Shown here one piece after another: positions 18,397-27,830 of a stretch of 64,000 nucleotides of DNA. The translations under genes were made by a program, and so were the position numbers. The stretch comes from an uncultured Paracoccaceae bacterium. Its GTDB lineage: Bacteria > Pseudomonadota > Alphaproteobacteria > Rhodobacterales > Rhodobacteraceae. The stretch lies in contig CALSNT010000015.1 in NCBI GenBank assembly GCA_943787785.1, forward strand, positions 48,384-112,383, in the 5' to 3' direction. Under the pieces are notes generated by a model that was given only the letters and a program-made list of their open reading frames with translations, was not told the origin of the DNA and did not search any database. Each line of letters begins with the position of its first letter. The stretch's first letter is position 1.

Positions 18397-19287
18397 TTAG
18401 CCCAGCGTGAGTGTTTCAGTTTCGACAGAAACACCCCGAGTCGTGACGCCAGCGGGCAAATCCCTGCCGACTACGACCAGTTTTTGCGCCTCCAAATCGT
18501 CGGCAACCCATCCGGCCAATGTTGCCCCGTCCGCGACCACATCCGGCGCATCCGGCGTGTCGAGCAACATTTTCCCCGGGGCCCAAAAGGTTAGCCGCCC
18601 TTGCGAAAGCGCCCAGTCAAGTTCGGTGCGCGTGGCCGCGACATGTGCGGCCGGGTGCAGCGCCGACAGCCTCCAGGTCGCGGCATCCCTTGCGAGCATT
18701 GCGATACGCCGAGATGCCTCATCCGTCACCGAGGCGATATCCGCGTCTGCACATACCAGTACCGGCACATCTAACTGGCTCAGATACTCCAACCAACGCG
18801 CAGAGGCGTCAGGTGAACCGACAAGCGCCCCCAGATCGACAACCACCGGACGCGGTTTTGCGGCTTTCGCGGTGCTGCTGGGAGAGCGGACGATTTCCAC
18901 TCCCAACGCCCCTGGGCCACGGTCCAGTTTTTCGATGCGAATCCAAAGCTTCAGCGCTTGCGGCTCAGCCAAAAGGCGAAGCGAAATCCGCTCGGCAAGG
19001 GTCTCCAGCAGGGACAGCCGCTCGGCAGCCAATTCCGCCCGGATCGCATCGGCAATCGTGTCGTAGGACAGGATGCGGTCGACGTCATCACCGACATCCG
19101 CATCGGGCGGAGCGACGGCGACGACCACGGAGAACCGCAACCGCTGGGTTGTGCCACGCTCGACCTCGAAGGCACCAATCTCGACGTCGACGGGGAAGTC
19201 GCGCAGCGAAATCCGATCTGCGTCGGGTGCATCCGCGCGGGCGCGATCGTCGAGTGGGCCAAAGGCCAAGTTTACGCGATCGCTCAT
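18397..19287 (-). CDS. folB: Dihydroneopterin aldolase with an extra C-terminal domain
   Basis: 296 residues, more than twice a normal FolB (about 120). Residues 20-135 form the FolB domain (ISLRDFPVDVEIGAFEVERG start, YDTIADAIRAELAAERLSLL, then LAERISLRLL). Residues 145-296 are a separate domain with alpha/beta character (PRPVVVDLGALVG, VPVLVCADADIA, VVADGATLAGWVADDL, AQKLVVVGRDLP). That pattern looks like a degenerate amino-acid-kinase-type fold, which is an inference. The gene is in an operon with folP, consistent with folate synthesis. Confidence 0.88.
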   Translation of the reverse strand: MSDRVNLAFGPLDDRARADAPDADRISLRDFPVDVEIGAFEVERGTTQRLRFSVVVAVAPPDADVGDDVDRILSYDTIADAIRAELAAERLSLLETLAERISLRLLAEPQALKLWIRIEKLDRGPGALGVEIVRSPSSTAKAAKPRPVVVDLGALVGSPDASARWLEYLSQLDVPVLVCADADIASVTDEASRRIAMLARDAATWRLSALHPAAHVAATRTELDWALSQGRLTFWAPGKMLLDTPDAPDVVADGATLAGWVADDLEAQKLVVVGRDLPAGVTTRGVSVETETLTLG

Positions 19288-19482
19288 GGTCGGTTACTTA
19301 ACTCATGATCGACTTGGAATGAAACACTAACGGCGTGAATCGGACTTTGGTCGAAGCAATGCGCAAGCTGCGCGGTGGTTGTGCGCTTGGCCAATGTCCG
19401 CTTCAGGACCCAGGCCCGAAGTGGCCTGGATTTCACGCACTCCGCACGCCTATCGATAGGATCAGTTGATCCGGAAAAGCCC

Positions 19483-20247
19483 TTACGAACGATAGAACTT
19501 ATGCACGCCGATAGTCACCATCCGGTCAAAGGCACGTGCCCAGCGCGGATTAACCGCCTTGGTGTGGTAATGGTCCGACCCCTTGGTCAGCCTGCGCTCG
19601 GCCCCGTCCAGCATTAGCCTTGCAATCTTGCCGACCAGCAGCCGCGCATTTTTCTCGCGGTAAACCTCCGGATAGCGATCACAGGCATAGGAGAACTGGC
19701 AACCACGCGGGTTGTTCACACCTTGTTTAATGACACCACAAACGGAATTCGGGAAGGTTTTGCTATCGACTCTGTTCAGGATCACCTCGGCCACCGCAAA
19801 GATACCCTTTACGCTTTCGCCGCGTGCCTCGAAGTACAGTGCCTCGGTCATGCAGTGCCAGTCGCGCCCACCCTTTGCGGCAGGCAGCCGGTCAACGAAA
19901 GCTTGAGTATATTGAATCGGTCCCGGTCCCTGCACCGGCCCCTGAACCGGGTGCGGGCGGATCATCTTGGTCATCGTGTCCGGCATCGACGCTGTCAGCG
20001 CCTGCGTTTCATTGCCCAAAAGACCCGAGAGATTCTCGGCCAAAGTCGGCGCTTGTACCATTGGCACAACTACTGCGGCCTCGACGACCTGCTCGATTGC
20101 AGGCGACGGCGTCGTTGCCATCGTTGGCTGTTGGGCGGGTTGCGAGGCACCGCCAGAAAACTGCTGAATTGAGATTGCGGTGACCAGACCACCGCAAAAA
20201 GCTACGAGTGCCACCCCGAGGGTGCCAACATGGCGCGAACCGTTCAT
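19483..20247 (-). CDS. SleB/CwlJ-type cell wall hydrolase (Hydrolase_2)
   Basis: 254 residues from the Met at 20247, which has an AGGGAC ribosome-binding site. The protein starts with a membrane anchor (VGTLGVALVAFCGGLVTAIS), then a linker of about 100 residues rich in Pro, Ala and Gln. The SleB-type catalytic domain begins at HCMTEALYFEARGES near residue 132, with VAEVILNRVDSKTFPNSVCG and GCQFSYACD. This family cuts peptidoglycan, as a lytic transglycosylase or amidase depending on the member. A longer frame to 20412 is open but lacks such a start signal. Confidence 0.88.
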   Translation of the reverse strand: MNGSRHVGTLGVALVAFCGGLVTAISIQQFSGGASQPAQQPTMATTPSPAIEQVVEAAVVVPMVQAPTLAENLSGLLGNETQALTASMPDTMTKMIRPHPVQGPVQGPGPIQYTQAFVDRLPAAKGGRDWHCMTEALYFEARGESVKGIFAVAEVILNRVDSKTFPNSVCGVIKQGVNNPRGCQFSYACDRYPEVYREKNARLLVGKIARLMLDGAERRLTKGSDHYHTKAVNPRWARAFDRMVTIGVHKFYRS

Positions 20248-20490
20248 GTACTTCGTCCCTACTCCGACCGCGCCATTTGTCCCGGCGCGTTTCATCCATC
20301 CATCGGCAACGGATTTTTCAATTGCCGACGGCGGCCTTAAAGAAGTTAAATTGGCAAATCCACCCCCCACTCGTAAACACACTTGTGATTTCAGGGCCGT
20401 ATCAAGCGACAATCATCCAATTTGGGCACTAATTGGCCGAGAACAGGCAACATTACGCGCTTTACGCCCGCGTCAAGTTGTCGCCCCACG

Positions 20491-23046
20491 CTAAGGTTGT
20501 GCGGTTTGCGCCCCGGCGCGGATGGCCAGTTGCGCCGCTGCCAGCCGTGCCAAAGGCACCCGAAACGGCGAGGCACTGACGTAATCGTACCCCGCGCGGC
20601 GGCAGAATTCGATGCTTTCCGGATCGCCGCCATGCTCTCCGCAGATCGACAGGGTGACGTCCGGACAGGCGGATCTTCCGCGTTGTGCACCGATCCGCAA
20701 AAGCTCTCCGACGCCATCTTCGTCCAGGCGGTGGAACGGGTCTTCGGGGAAAACGCCTTGGGTGACGTATTCGCTCATGAACCGGCCTGCGTCGTCGCGT
20801 GACAGGCCATAGGTCATTTGCGTCAGGTCATTGGTCCCGAAGCTAAGGAAGTCGGTATAGCGTGCAATCTCGTCCGCGCGCAGGGCCGCGCGCGGTGTTT
20901 CCACCATCACGCCCAGGCGGAACGAAAATTCTGTTCCGCTTTCCGCGCCGACCGAGGCCGCCACCGCGTCAATGCGCGCCTTAACCAGTTCCACTTCGCG
21001 CACAGCCGAAACCAGCGGAATCATCACCTCGGGAACGACAACGTTCCCGGATTGAGCCGCTTCAACCGTCGCCTCGAATATCGCGCGGGCTTGCATCTCG
21101 TAAATCTCGGGCATCGCCACGCCCAACCGTACACCGCGCATTCCCAACATCGGGTTGAATTCGGACAGCGAGGCGACCCGCCGCGTCACATCCTTCAACG
21201 GCATGCCCAGCGCATCGGCCAACTCGCGCAGACCACTGCGAGAGTTCGGCAGGAACTCGTGCAGCGGTGGGTCCAGCAAGCGGATGCAGACCGGGCGCCC
21301 CTCCATGATGCGGAACAGCTGCGCGAAATCGGCGCGCTGCATCGGCAACAACCGGTCAAGCGCGCCCTGGCGATCCTCTGGCCCATCGGCAAAGATCATC
21401 TCGTGCATCACGGTCAGGCGGTCGGCTTCATAGAACATGTGCTCGGTCCGGCACAGGCCGATGCCGCTGGCCCCGAAGGTCGCGGCAACCTGCGCTTCGG
21501 CAGCGGTGTCGGCATTCGCGCGCACGCCGATGTCCTGATGATCGCTGGCCCAGTCCATCAGGGTGCGGAAACTGTCGCCAAGAGCAGGTTCCAGCAGCGG
21601 CGCAGCCCCGGCCAGCGCTTCGCCGGCCGAGCCGTCCAGCGTCACCACGTCGCCCGCGCCCAAAACCCGGCCGTCCTGTGTCGTCAGAGTTTGGTCGGCC
21701 GAGTCGATGGCGATCCGGGAAGCCCCCACAACGCAAGGCAGCCCCAGCCCGCGCGCAATCATCGCCGCGTGGCTGGTCATCCCGCCGCGTTCGGTCAGCA
21801 CGGCAACGGCGGCGTGCATGCCACGAATATCCTCGGGCGTCGTCTCATGCCGTACCAGAATCGACGGCTCGCCGCGCGCGGCATTGGCCTGGGCCGCCTC
21901 GGCAGTGAACACAAGCACACCCGTCGCCGCGCCGGGCGATGCCGCGATCCCGCGGGCCACCACGTCGCGCGCGCCGGTCGGGTCGACCTGCCGGTGCAGA
22001 AGTTCATTCAGGGTGCGCGGTTCGATACGCAGCAGAGCTTCGGATTTCGGAATCACCCCATCCTCGGCCAGCGCGACCGCAATATGCACTGCCGCGCGGC
22101 TGGTGCGTGCGATCCGCACCGCGTCCAGCACATGCAATGCGCCCGCGCTGACAGTGAACTCCACCTGCATTTCCTCGCGCAGACGAATGCGACCAATGCC
22201 GCCGATGCGGATCAGTTCGGCAAAAACGTCCGGGCAAAGCTCCTCCAGCGAGGGGCCACGGTCGTCCCGCGTTAGGTAGATCGCGCCCTCGGTTCCGGCG
22301 ATGGCATCGCGGCCCTGGGATTGGCTGAGGTAGCGGCCCGTCACGATCGGCTGTCCCGTGTCCGAGCTGACGAACTGGATCACGCCCGAGCCGCTTTCCG
22401 CAGCTCCGACGCCCAGCGCCATTTCCTGCACGACGAGGCCGAGGCCTGCATCAGCAGGTGCGCCGCGTGCTTCGCGCAGGATGCGCGCGCTGGTGCCTTC
22501 CCACGCGCGGGCCATCGACGACAGCACTCCGGCAAGCTGGCGCGACGGGTCCTGCGGGAATGGCTCGTCCGCTTCATCCTTATAAGCGGTCAGCAGGCGG
22601 TCCAGCGTGGCCGAATCGGTCTGGTCGGTTTCGAACTCTTCCGGGTCCAGATGGGCGACGTGCACCGCGTATGCTTGCAGGAACCGAACATAAAGCGCTG
22701 TTGCGGCGGTTTGGCCCAGTGTTTTGGACAGTGCCGCGTGGCGAGTATCATTCATGCCAATGTTCAGGATCGCTCCGGGGCCACCCCAGTCGGGGTCCTG
22801 AGAACTGGGGCGCACCGACAACAGCGCATCTTCGTCGAATTCCGCCAACAGCGCGGTCAAGTCCGGCATTTGGCCGAGCGCGATTGCCCGAACAGTCGGG
22901 AACGGCAGTGCCACAGTGCGCGGCACCGGCATGCCGAGTCGAACCAGCCGTTGCAGGCATTTCGCCCGCCCACCATGCGTCGCGCCCTTCATCGACGCCG
23001 TCGGCGTGATGAGCGTCATCTGCACAAGATAGGCGTCGTGCTGCAC
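20491..23046 (-). CDS. Pyruvate, phosphate dikinase-like PEP-utilising enzyme
   Basis: About 851 residues from GTG 23046, which has AAAGGA seven bases upstream; the frame is open to 23154. Order: ATP-grasp-like N-terminal region with LLSVRPSSQDPDWGGPGAI, phosphohistidine swivel domain with LTERGGMTSHAAMIARGLG, and a PEP/pyruvate TIM barrel with FGTNDLTQMTYGLSRDDAG and the catalytic Cys of LSICGEHGGDPES. All key residues for PPDK chemistry (ATP + Pi + pyruvate to PEP) are visible. It follows glyS on the same strand. Confidence 0.87.
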   Translation of the reverse strand: MQHDAYLVQMTLITPTASMKGATHGGRAKCLQRLVRLGMPVPRTVALPFPTVRAIALGQMPDLTALLAEFDEDALLSVRPSSQDPDWGGPGAILNIGMNDTRHAALSKTLGQTAATALYVRFLQAYAVHVAHLDPEEFETDQTDSATLDRLLTAYKDEADEPFPQDPSRQLAGVLSSMARAWEGTSARILREARGAPADAGLGLVVQEMALGVGAAESGSGVIQFVSSDTGQPIVTGRYLSQSQGRDAIAGTEGAIYLTRDDRGPSLEELCPDVFAELIRIGGIGRIRLREEMQVEFTVSAGALHVLDAVRIARTSRAAVHIAVALAEDGVIPKSEALLRIEPRTLNELLHRQVDPTGARDVVARGIAASPGAATGVLVFTAEAAQANAARGEPSILVRHETTPEDIRGMHAAVAVLTERGGMTSHAAMIARGLGLPCVVGASRIAIDSADQTLTTQDGRVLGAGDVVTLDGSAGEALAGAAPLLEPALGDSFRTLMDWASDHQDIGVRANADTAAEAQVAATFGASGIGLCRTEHMFYEADRLTVMHEMIFADGPEDRQGALDRLLPMQRADFAQLFRIMEGRPVCIRLLDPPLHEFLPNSRSGLRELADALGMPLKDVTRRVASLSEFNPMLGMRGVRLGVAMPEIYEMQARAIFEATVEAAQSGNVVVPEVMIPLVSAVREVELVKARIDAVAASVGAESGTEFSFRLGVMVETPRAALRADEIARYTDFLSFGTNDLTQMTYGLSRDDAGRFMSEYVTQGVFPEDPFHRLDEDGVGELLRIGAQRGRSACPDVTLSICGEHGGDPESIEFCRRAGYDYVSASPFRVPLARLAAAQLAIRAGAQTAQP

Positions 23047-23144
23047 TGCGGCATCCTTTCGCGCTGCAGCATAGCGGCGAAAGGCGTTCGGGCAAGGGTT
23101 GCTGGGAAATATTGCGAAACGCTGATCCAACGCGCCCCTTTCGC

Positions 23145-23310
23145 CGGGAATCAAGCCTGAAAGGCGCCGTGCGAGCGCCTGACCGTCCCGCGGTCTGGCG
23201 CTTTGGCTATGTCGCGCATCCAGGTCGGCTCAGAGACTTAGGTGCACCATAAAGTGCCCCATACTCACGTTGCAGCGTCAGACCCCAGTCAGGCACCCGC
23301 CCGGCTTGCG
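23145..23310 (-). repeat. Dispersed repeat copy 2
   Basis: The longest copy in the window. It shares GGGAATCAAGCCTGAAAGGC, then GAGCGCCTGACCGTCCC, and later TGCCCCATACTCACGTTGC with copy 1. On the minus strand one frame reads REYGALYGAPKSLSRPG. It fills the gap between glyS and the PPDK-like gene. Confidence 0.7.
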
Positions 23311-23333
23311 CTTTGCAAAACCCCCAGCGGAGC

Positions 23334-25570
23334 CTACCAGTCGAGCTTGGTCAGATCCGCAACACTCAGGCAGATCTTGCGAATGCGGCTCAGCAAGTTC
23401 AGGCGGTTACGACGTAGGACTTGACTGTCGGCATTCACCTGAACCGCGTCGAAGAACGCATCGACCGGGGCGCGCAGTGCGGCCATTGCCGACATCGCGG
23501 CGCCGAAATCCTCGGCCTCCATCGCCGGGGCAATTTTGGCTTCGGCGGCGTCGAGGGCGGCGAACAGGGCGCGCTCCTCATCCGTCTCGGCGAATTTCAC
23601 ATCCGCGCCGTAAGAGTATTCCACCCCATCCGCCGCCTCGGCCTGCGCCAGAATGTTGTTCGCCCGCTTGAAGCCCTGCACGAGGTTCTCGCCGTCGTCG
23701 GTCTTGAGGGTTTCCGACAGAGCCTCGGCCCGTTTGACCAGCAGGGTCAGGTCGTCCGCCTGCGGCATGGCCAAGCAGGCATCGATGACGTCATGGCGGA
23801 TGCCTCGGTCGCGGAGGTAGGTTTTCAGGCGGTCGTGGAGGAAGGCGAGGAGTTCGTCAGCTTGCTTCATCGCTCCGCTAATAGCGGTATCGACGATCCC
23901 CGAAAGCGTCTCAGATTGGATTTCTTCCTCGACCGTTCTTCGCAACTGCTCTGCGGCGGTTTGATAACCCAACGCCCTGATCGTCTCGATAGCCTCACGC
24001 GCAAAGTCACCTCGTCCCTTGGTTAGCACGAACACGAGATGGTTTGCCATCGGGGCAAAGAATGTGAACCTGAGTTTGTCGCGAACTCCATTCTCCAAAA
24101 CCAACCGAATAACCCCCAACGCCGCCCGGCGCAGCGCATAGGGGTCCTTGCTTCCCGTCGGTTTCTCATCAATCACCCAGAATCCGGTCAGCGTATCGAT
24201 CTTGTCGGCCAGCGCGACGGCAACACTCACCGGAGCAGTCGGCACATCGTCGGACGGGCCGAGGGGCGAGTAATGTTCTTCGCAAGCTTGCGGCACCCCG
24301 TCATCGTGACCTGCGGCTTCCGCGTAATAGCGGCCCATGACCCCTTGAAGGTCGGGAAATTCATAGACCATTTCCGAGGCAAGGTCTGCTTTGGCGACCC
24401 GCGCCGCTTCCGCTGCCAGATCGGGTTTGGCGCCGACTGACGGCGCAATCTCGCGTGCCAGCGCTTCGATCCGGGCGATCCGGTCGGCCTGACTACCCAG
24501 CTTGTTGTGGAAGGTGACATCAGCCAGCGGTTTGGCCATGCCTTCCAGCCCGACGGATTTGACAATGCGCAGGTCGTTTTCCCAAAAGAACGCCGCGTCG
24601 GCCAGACGCGCCGACAGCACCCGCCCGTTGCCTTCAAGGATCGTCGCGCCATCTGTCCGAGGTCTCCCGGTTCGCGACGGTGACATAGCCCTCGATCCGC
24701 CCCGATTTCGGGTTCTTCAGCGAGAAGAACTTCTGGTGTTCCTTCATCGAGGTTTGCAGCACCTCTGCCGGAAGCCCGAGGAACGCCTCATCAATCGCGC
24801 CCAGCAGCACCACGGGCCATTCGACCAGCCCGGCCACCTCGGCCAGCAGGCCCTTGTCTTCGACCACTTCAAGGCCCCGCGCGAAGGCCTGTTGGGTGGC
24901 GTCGTTCCAGATCGCTTCGGCGCGTTCTTCAGGGCGCAGCATCACATTGGCGCGCTCTCAGCTTGGCCTCATAATCCTCGAACCCCGAGACAGAAAACTG
25001 CCCCGGAGCCATAAACCGATGCCCTTGGGTGCTGTCGCCAGCCGCGATACCGTCAACCTCAAACGGCACAACCTCGGCTCCGCCCTCATCGCTGAGAATG
25101 CACAGGATCGAATGCAGCGGGCGCACCCATTTCAGCGAGCCATCGCCCCAGCGCATCGACTTGGGCCATGGGAAACCGCGCACCGTGGTCCCCAACACTT
25201 CGCCCACAATTTCCGCCGCTGCCCGCCCCGGCTTGTCGATCACCGCGAACCAGACCTGCCCCTTCTTGTCGGCGCGCGCTTCCAGTTGGTCGCGGGTCAG
25301 ACCTGTCGAGCGCAAGAACCCCTCGACCGCCTTTTCCGGCGCGTCGGTCCGGGGGCCTTTGCGTTCTTCGCGCGTGTCCGCCGAGCGTTCATTCAGCCCT
25401 TCAACGGTCAGCACCAGTCGACGCGGTGTCGCGAAAGCAGCCGCCCCGGCATAGGTCAGCCCGGCCTCGACCAGACCATCCGTCACCAGGCGCTTCAGGT
25501 CATCGCTGGCGCGCGCCTGCATCCGGGCGGGGATTTCTTCGGAAAAGAGTTCGATCAGCAGGTCAGGCAT
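23334..25570 (-). pseudogene. glyS: Glycyl-tRNA synthetase beta subunit, two frameshifts
   Basis: The beta chain of the bacterial alpha2beta2 GlyRS, needed for tRNA binding. The N-terminus is classic ([18 protein letters not shown]). The sequence runs in one frame to about 24955, in a second from there to about 24670 ([20 protein letters not shown] to TVANRETSD), then in a third from GATILEGNGRVLSARLADA to a normal end in the HD and anticodon-binding-like region. Each break is explained by one extra base. Since the gene is essential, sequencing error is the likelier cause. Operon: glyQ, FkbM gene, small membrane protein, glyS. Confidence 0.93.
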
Positions 25571-25574
25571 CGGC

Positions 25575-26066
25575 TCACTTCTTGAATGTGTCGTTCAACT
25601 GGTGCCAGGCATAGGCCCGGCCGTCGGGATAGATCGCCAGCACCCGGTCGATGCCGTTCACAACGTTTTCTTCGGCCAGAATGGCCGAGGCACGTCCCGC
25701 CTCGATATCTGTGCCAATCGCCACCGCGTCGAAGCAGTCAAACCAGAACGGTGCGACCAGCGGCTCAGCGTTCAGTGCCGGAGGCGCCACGGCAATCGCC
25801 GCGTCTGGGTCGTCCAGCATCATGCAGGCCCGAAACCGGATCGGAGAGCTGTCGGAGGTGATCCCCTGAAACCCCTGCGGGTCTAGCGCCACGTATTCGC
25901 CCGCCGCATCGACCAACTGGATCGTGGTCAACCCGTCATCCAGCGATCCCTGCCCCAACGCGACGTCCCGGTAATAGCCATAGACCTGCAGATACCACAT
26001 CGCGGCACCGCCGATCAGCGCCGCAAGAACGATCCCACCAGCGACAACCCGACCCATCATGGCCAA
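25575..26066 (-). CDS. Small membrane-anchored protein of the glyQ-glyS operon (DUF6446-like)
   Basis: 163 residues. One N-terminal membrane helix ([20 protein letters not shown]) leads into a likely periplasmic domain with [16 protein letters not shown] near residue 78 and an end reading [21 protein letters not shown] recall proteins of this type encoded between glyQ and glyS in Rhodobacterales (DUF6446). No function is known. It overlaps the FkbM gene by 10 bases and ends 4 bases before glyS. Confidence 0.75.
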   Translation of the reverse strand: MAMMGRVVAGGIVLAALIGGAAMWYLQVYGYYRDVALGQGSLDDGLTTIQLVDAAGEYVALDPQGFQGITSDSSPIRFRACMMLDDPDAAIAVAPPALNAEPLVAPFWFDCFDAVAIGTDIEAGRASAILAEENVVNGIDRVLAIYPDGRAYAWHQLNDTFKK

Positions 26067-26767
26067 TCCAGACTTATATAGGGTGCCGACAATCGCGCTG
26101 CCTGGCGCCGCATCCGTTCCATCACCGGGATTTCAGACAGCGCCATGCGTTCATGGGTTTCCACGAACAGCGCATCGAACCCTTGCCGTTCCGGGTTGGC
26201 AAAAACCTGAGGCAGAATCTCGAACTCTGCCCCTTCGATATCCATTTTCACGAGCGCAATACGGCCACCAAGACGCGTGACCTCGGCCCCGAAGGCGCGC
26301 TGTTCGACCTGCACCACATTATCGCTGAATAACGCCGGGTCCTTGAAATATGTCGACGACGACTCGCCGCGGCCTTTCTCGGTGCCAAATTTGTCGTGCA
26401 GGCGGCGCAGCGTTGCCTGACCTTCGGTGGCCCCTAGCGCCACCATATGCAGTTCCACGTTCGGCAAATGGCCGACAGCTGCTTCCAAAGCATCGAAGTT
26501 CCTGGGATCAGGTTCGTAGGCGTGGACCGTCGCTCCGGTCGCGGCCATTTGCACGGTCACCGCACCGACATTGGCGCCGCAGTCCATGCAGATGTCGTTG
26601 CGACCCAATTTCGCACAGCGTTCGCGAAATGCCTGTACGGAGGCGCGCACCCGCAATCGGCGAAGTCGACCTTTCGCCCGGCGTCCCAGATCCGTGTCGC
26701 GCTTCTCAAGCTTTTGCAAAAGAAACAGAACGGCTGGTTTCGGCAATATGCGCGATAAAGCCTTCAC
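26057..26767 (-). CDS. FkbM family methyltransferase
   Basis: 236 residues. A class I SAM-dependent methyltransferase domain of FkbM type, whose members O-methylate sugars or natural products. The SAM motif is [20 protein letters not shown] near residue 60, followed by [17 protein letters not shown]. The FkbM signature [15 protein letters not shown] is near 175. The start overlaps the glyQ stop by 4 bases, so it is translated with the GlyRS genes. The acceptor is unknown, and there is no obvious link to tRNA charging. Confidence 0.88.
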   Translation of the reverse strand: MKALSRILPKPAVLFLLQKLEKRDTDLGRRAKGRLRRLRVRASVQAFRERCAKLGRNDICMDCGANVGAVTVQMAATGATVHAYEPDPRNFDALEAAVGHLPNVELHMVALGATEGQATLRRLHDKFGTEKGRGESSSTYFKDPALFSDNVVQVEQRAFGAEVTRLGGRIALVKMDIEGAEFEILPQVFANPERQGFDALFVETHERMALSEIPVMERMRRQAARLSAPYISLDWP

Positions 26768-27690
26768 ACCACCCCGCCTGCCGCAGTTTCCAACCAGGCA
26801 TCCGCGCAGGCCCTGGTCAGCGCCCGTACCCGCCCGATATAGGCCTGCCGCTCGGTCACCGAGATCACGCCGCGCGCATCCAACAGGTTGAACAGGTGGC
26901 TGGCCTTGATCGCCTGATCATAGGCGGGCTGCGCCATGACGATGGTGCGCCCGGTTTTCGGATCGACGGCGGGCTGGTCGAGGATGCGTGCGCACTCCGC
27001 CTCGGCATCTTTGAAGTGCTGTTCCAGCACATCCGTATCGGCCACGTCAAAATTCCAGCGGGCGTATTGCGCCTCGGCCTCCTGAAAGACATCGCCGTAG
27101 GTCAGCGGGATCGGATCGTCTGGGTCGTTGAATGGCATCTTGTTGCCGTCGTCAAAGCCCAGCACATACATGGCAAGGCGTTCGAGGCCGTAGGTCAGCT
27201 CCCCCGAAACCGGCGCACAATCATGCCCGGCGACCTGCTGGAAATAGGTGAACTGGCTGACTTCCATCCCGTCGCACCAGACCTCCCACCCCAGGCCCCA
27301 GGCCCCCAGCGTCGGGCTTTCCCAGTCGTCTTCGACAAAGCGGATGTCGTGGATTTCCGTATCAATTCCAATGGTATCGAGCGACCCGAGGTACAGCGCC
27401 TGCAAATCCGGCGGGCTCGGTTTGATGATGACCTGAAACTGGTAGTAGTGCTGCCAGCGGTTCGGGCTGTCGCCATAGCGCCCGTCGGTGGGGCGGCGCG
27501 AGGGTTGGACATAGGCCGCGGCCCAAGGGATTGGACCAAGCGCGCGCAACGTTGTCGCCGGGTGAAACGTGCCCGCCCCGACTTCCATGTCGTAGGGCTG
27601 CAATATCGCGCAGCCATTGGCCGCCCAATAGGCTTGCAGGCGCAGAATGATTTCTTGAAAACTGCGCGGTTTTTTGAACGTTTCAGGCAT
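26764..27690 (-). CDS. glyQ: Glycyl-tRNA synthetase alpha subunit
   Basis: 308 residues from Met 27690 ([20 protein letters not shown]). The frame extends 15 codons upstream but that extension is not family-like. GlyQ is the catalytic class II chain, making glycyl-AMP. Conserved segments are [21 protein letters not shown] near residue 28, [19 protein letters not shown] near 62 and [17 protein letters not shown] near 140. The C-terminal part includes CSPCxYC-like regions in other species but not here. It is first gene of the GlyRS operon and divergent from a secreted protein gene. Confidence 0.96.
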   Translation of the reverse strand: MPETFKKPRSFQEIILRLQAYWAANGCAILQPYDMEVGAGTFHPATTLRALGPIPWAAAYVQPSRRPTDGRYGDSPNRWQHYYQFQVIIKPSPPDLQALYLGSLDTIGIDTEIHDIRFVEDDWESPTLGAWGLGWEVWCDGMEVSQFTYFQQVAGHDCAPVSGELTYGLERLAMYVLGFDDGNKMPFNDPDDPIPLTYGDVFQEAEAQYARWNFDVADTDVLEQHFKDAEAECARILDQPAVDPKTGRTIVMAQPAYDQAIKASHLFNLLDARGVISVTERQAYIGRVRALTRACADAWLETAAGGVV

Positions 27691-27830
27691 GGTTTGCGAC
27701 CCAGTCAGAAGGCGCGTTCTCCATAGGCAACACATACTGGGTTGTCCATCGCCGCGCGCTCAGGAAGTACGTGCATCCGGCGGCACGCGTGATATTGTCG
27801 GCGCAAACACGCAACTTAGACGTATCGAGG

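Noticed and set aside
20818..22275. A 485-codon plus-strand frame opposite the PPDK-like gene
   Set aside because: Antisense shadow of a gene with intact catalytic motifs; composition is rich in Arg, His and Gln as expected for such shadows.
26350..27726. A 458-codon plus-strand frame opposite glyQ and the FkbM gene
   Set aside because: It crosses two well-supported genes and shows no protein-like pattern.
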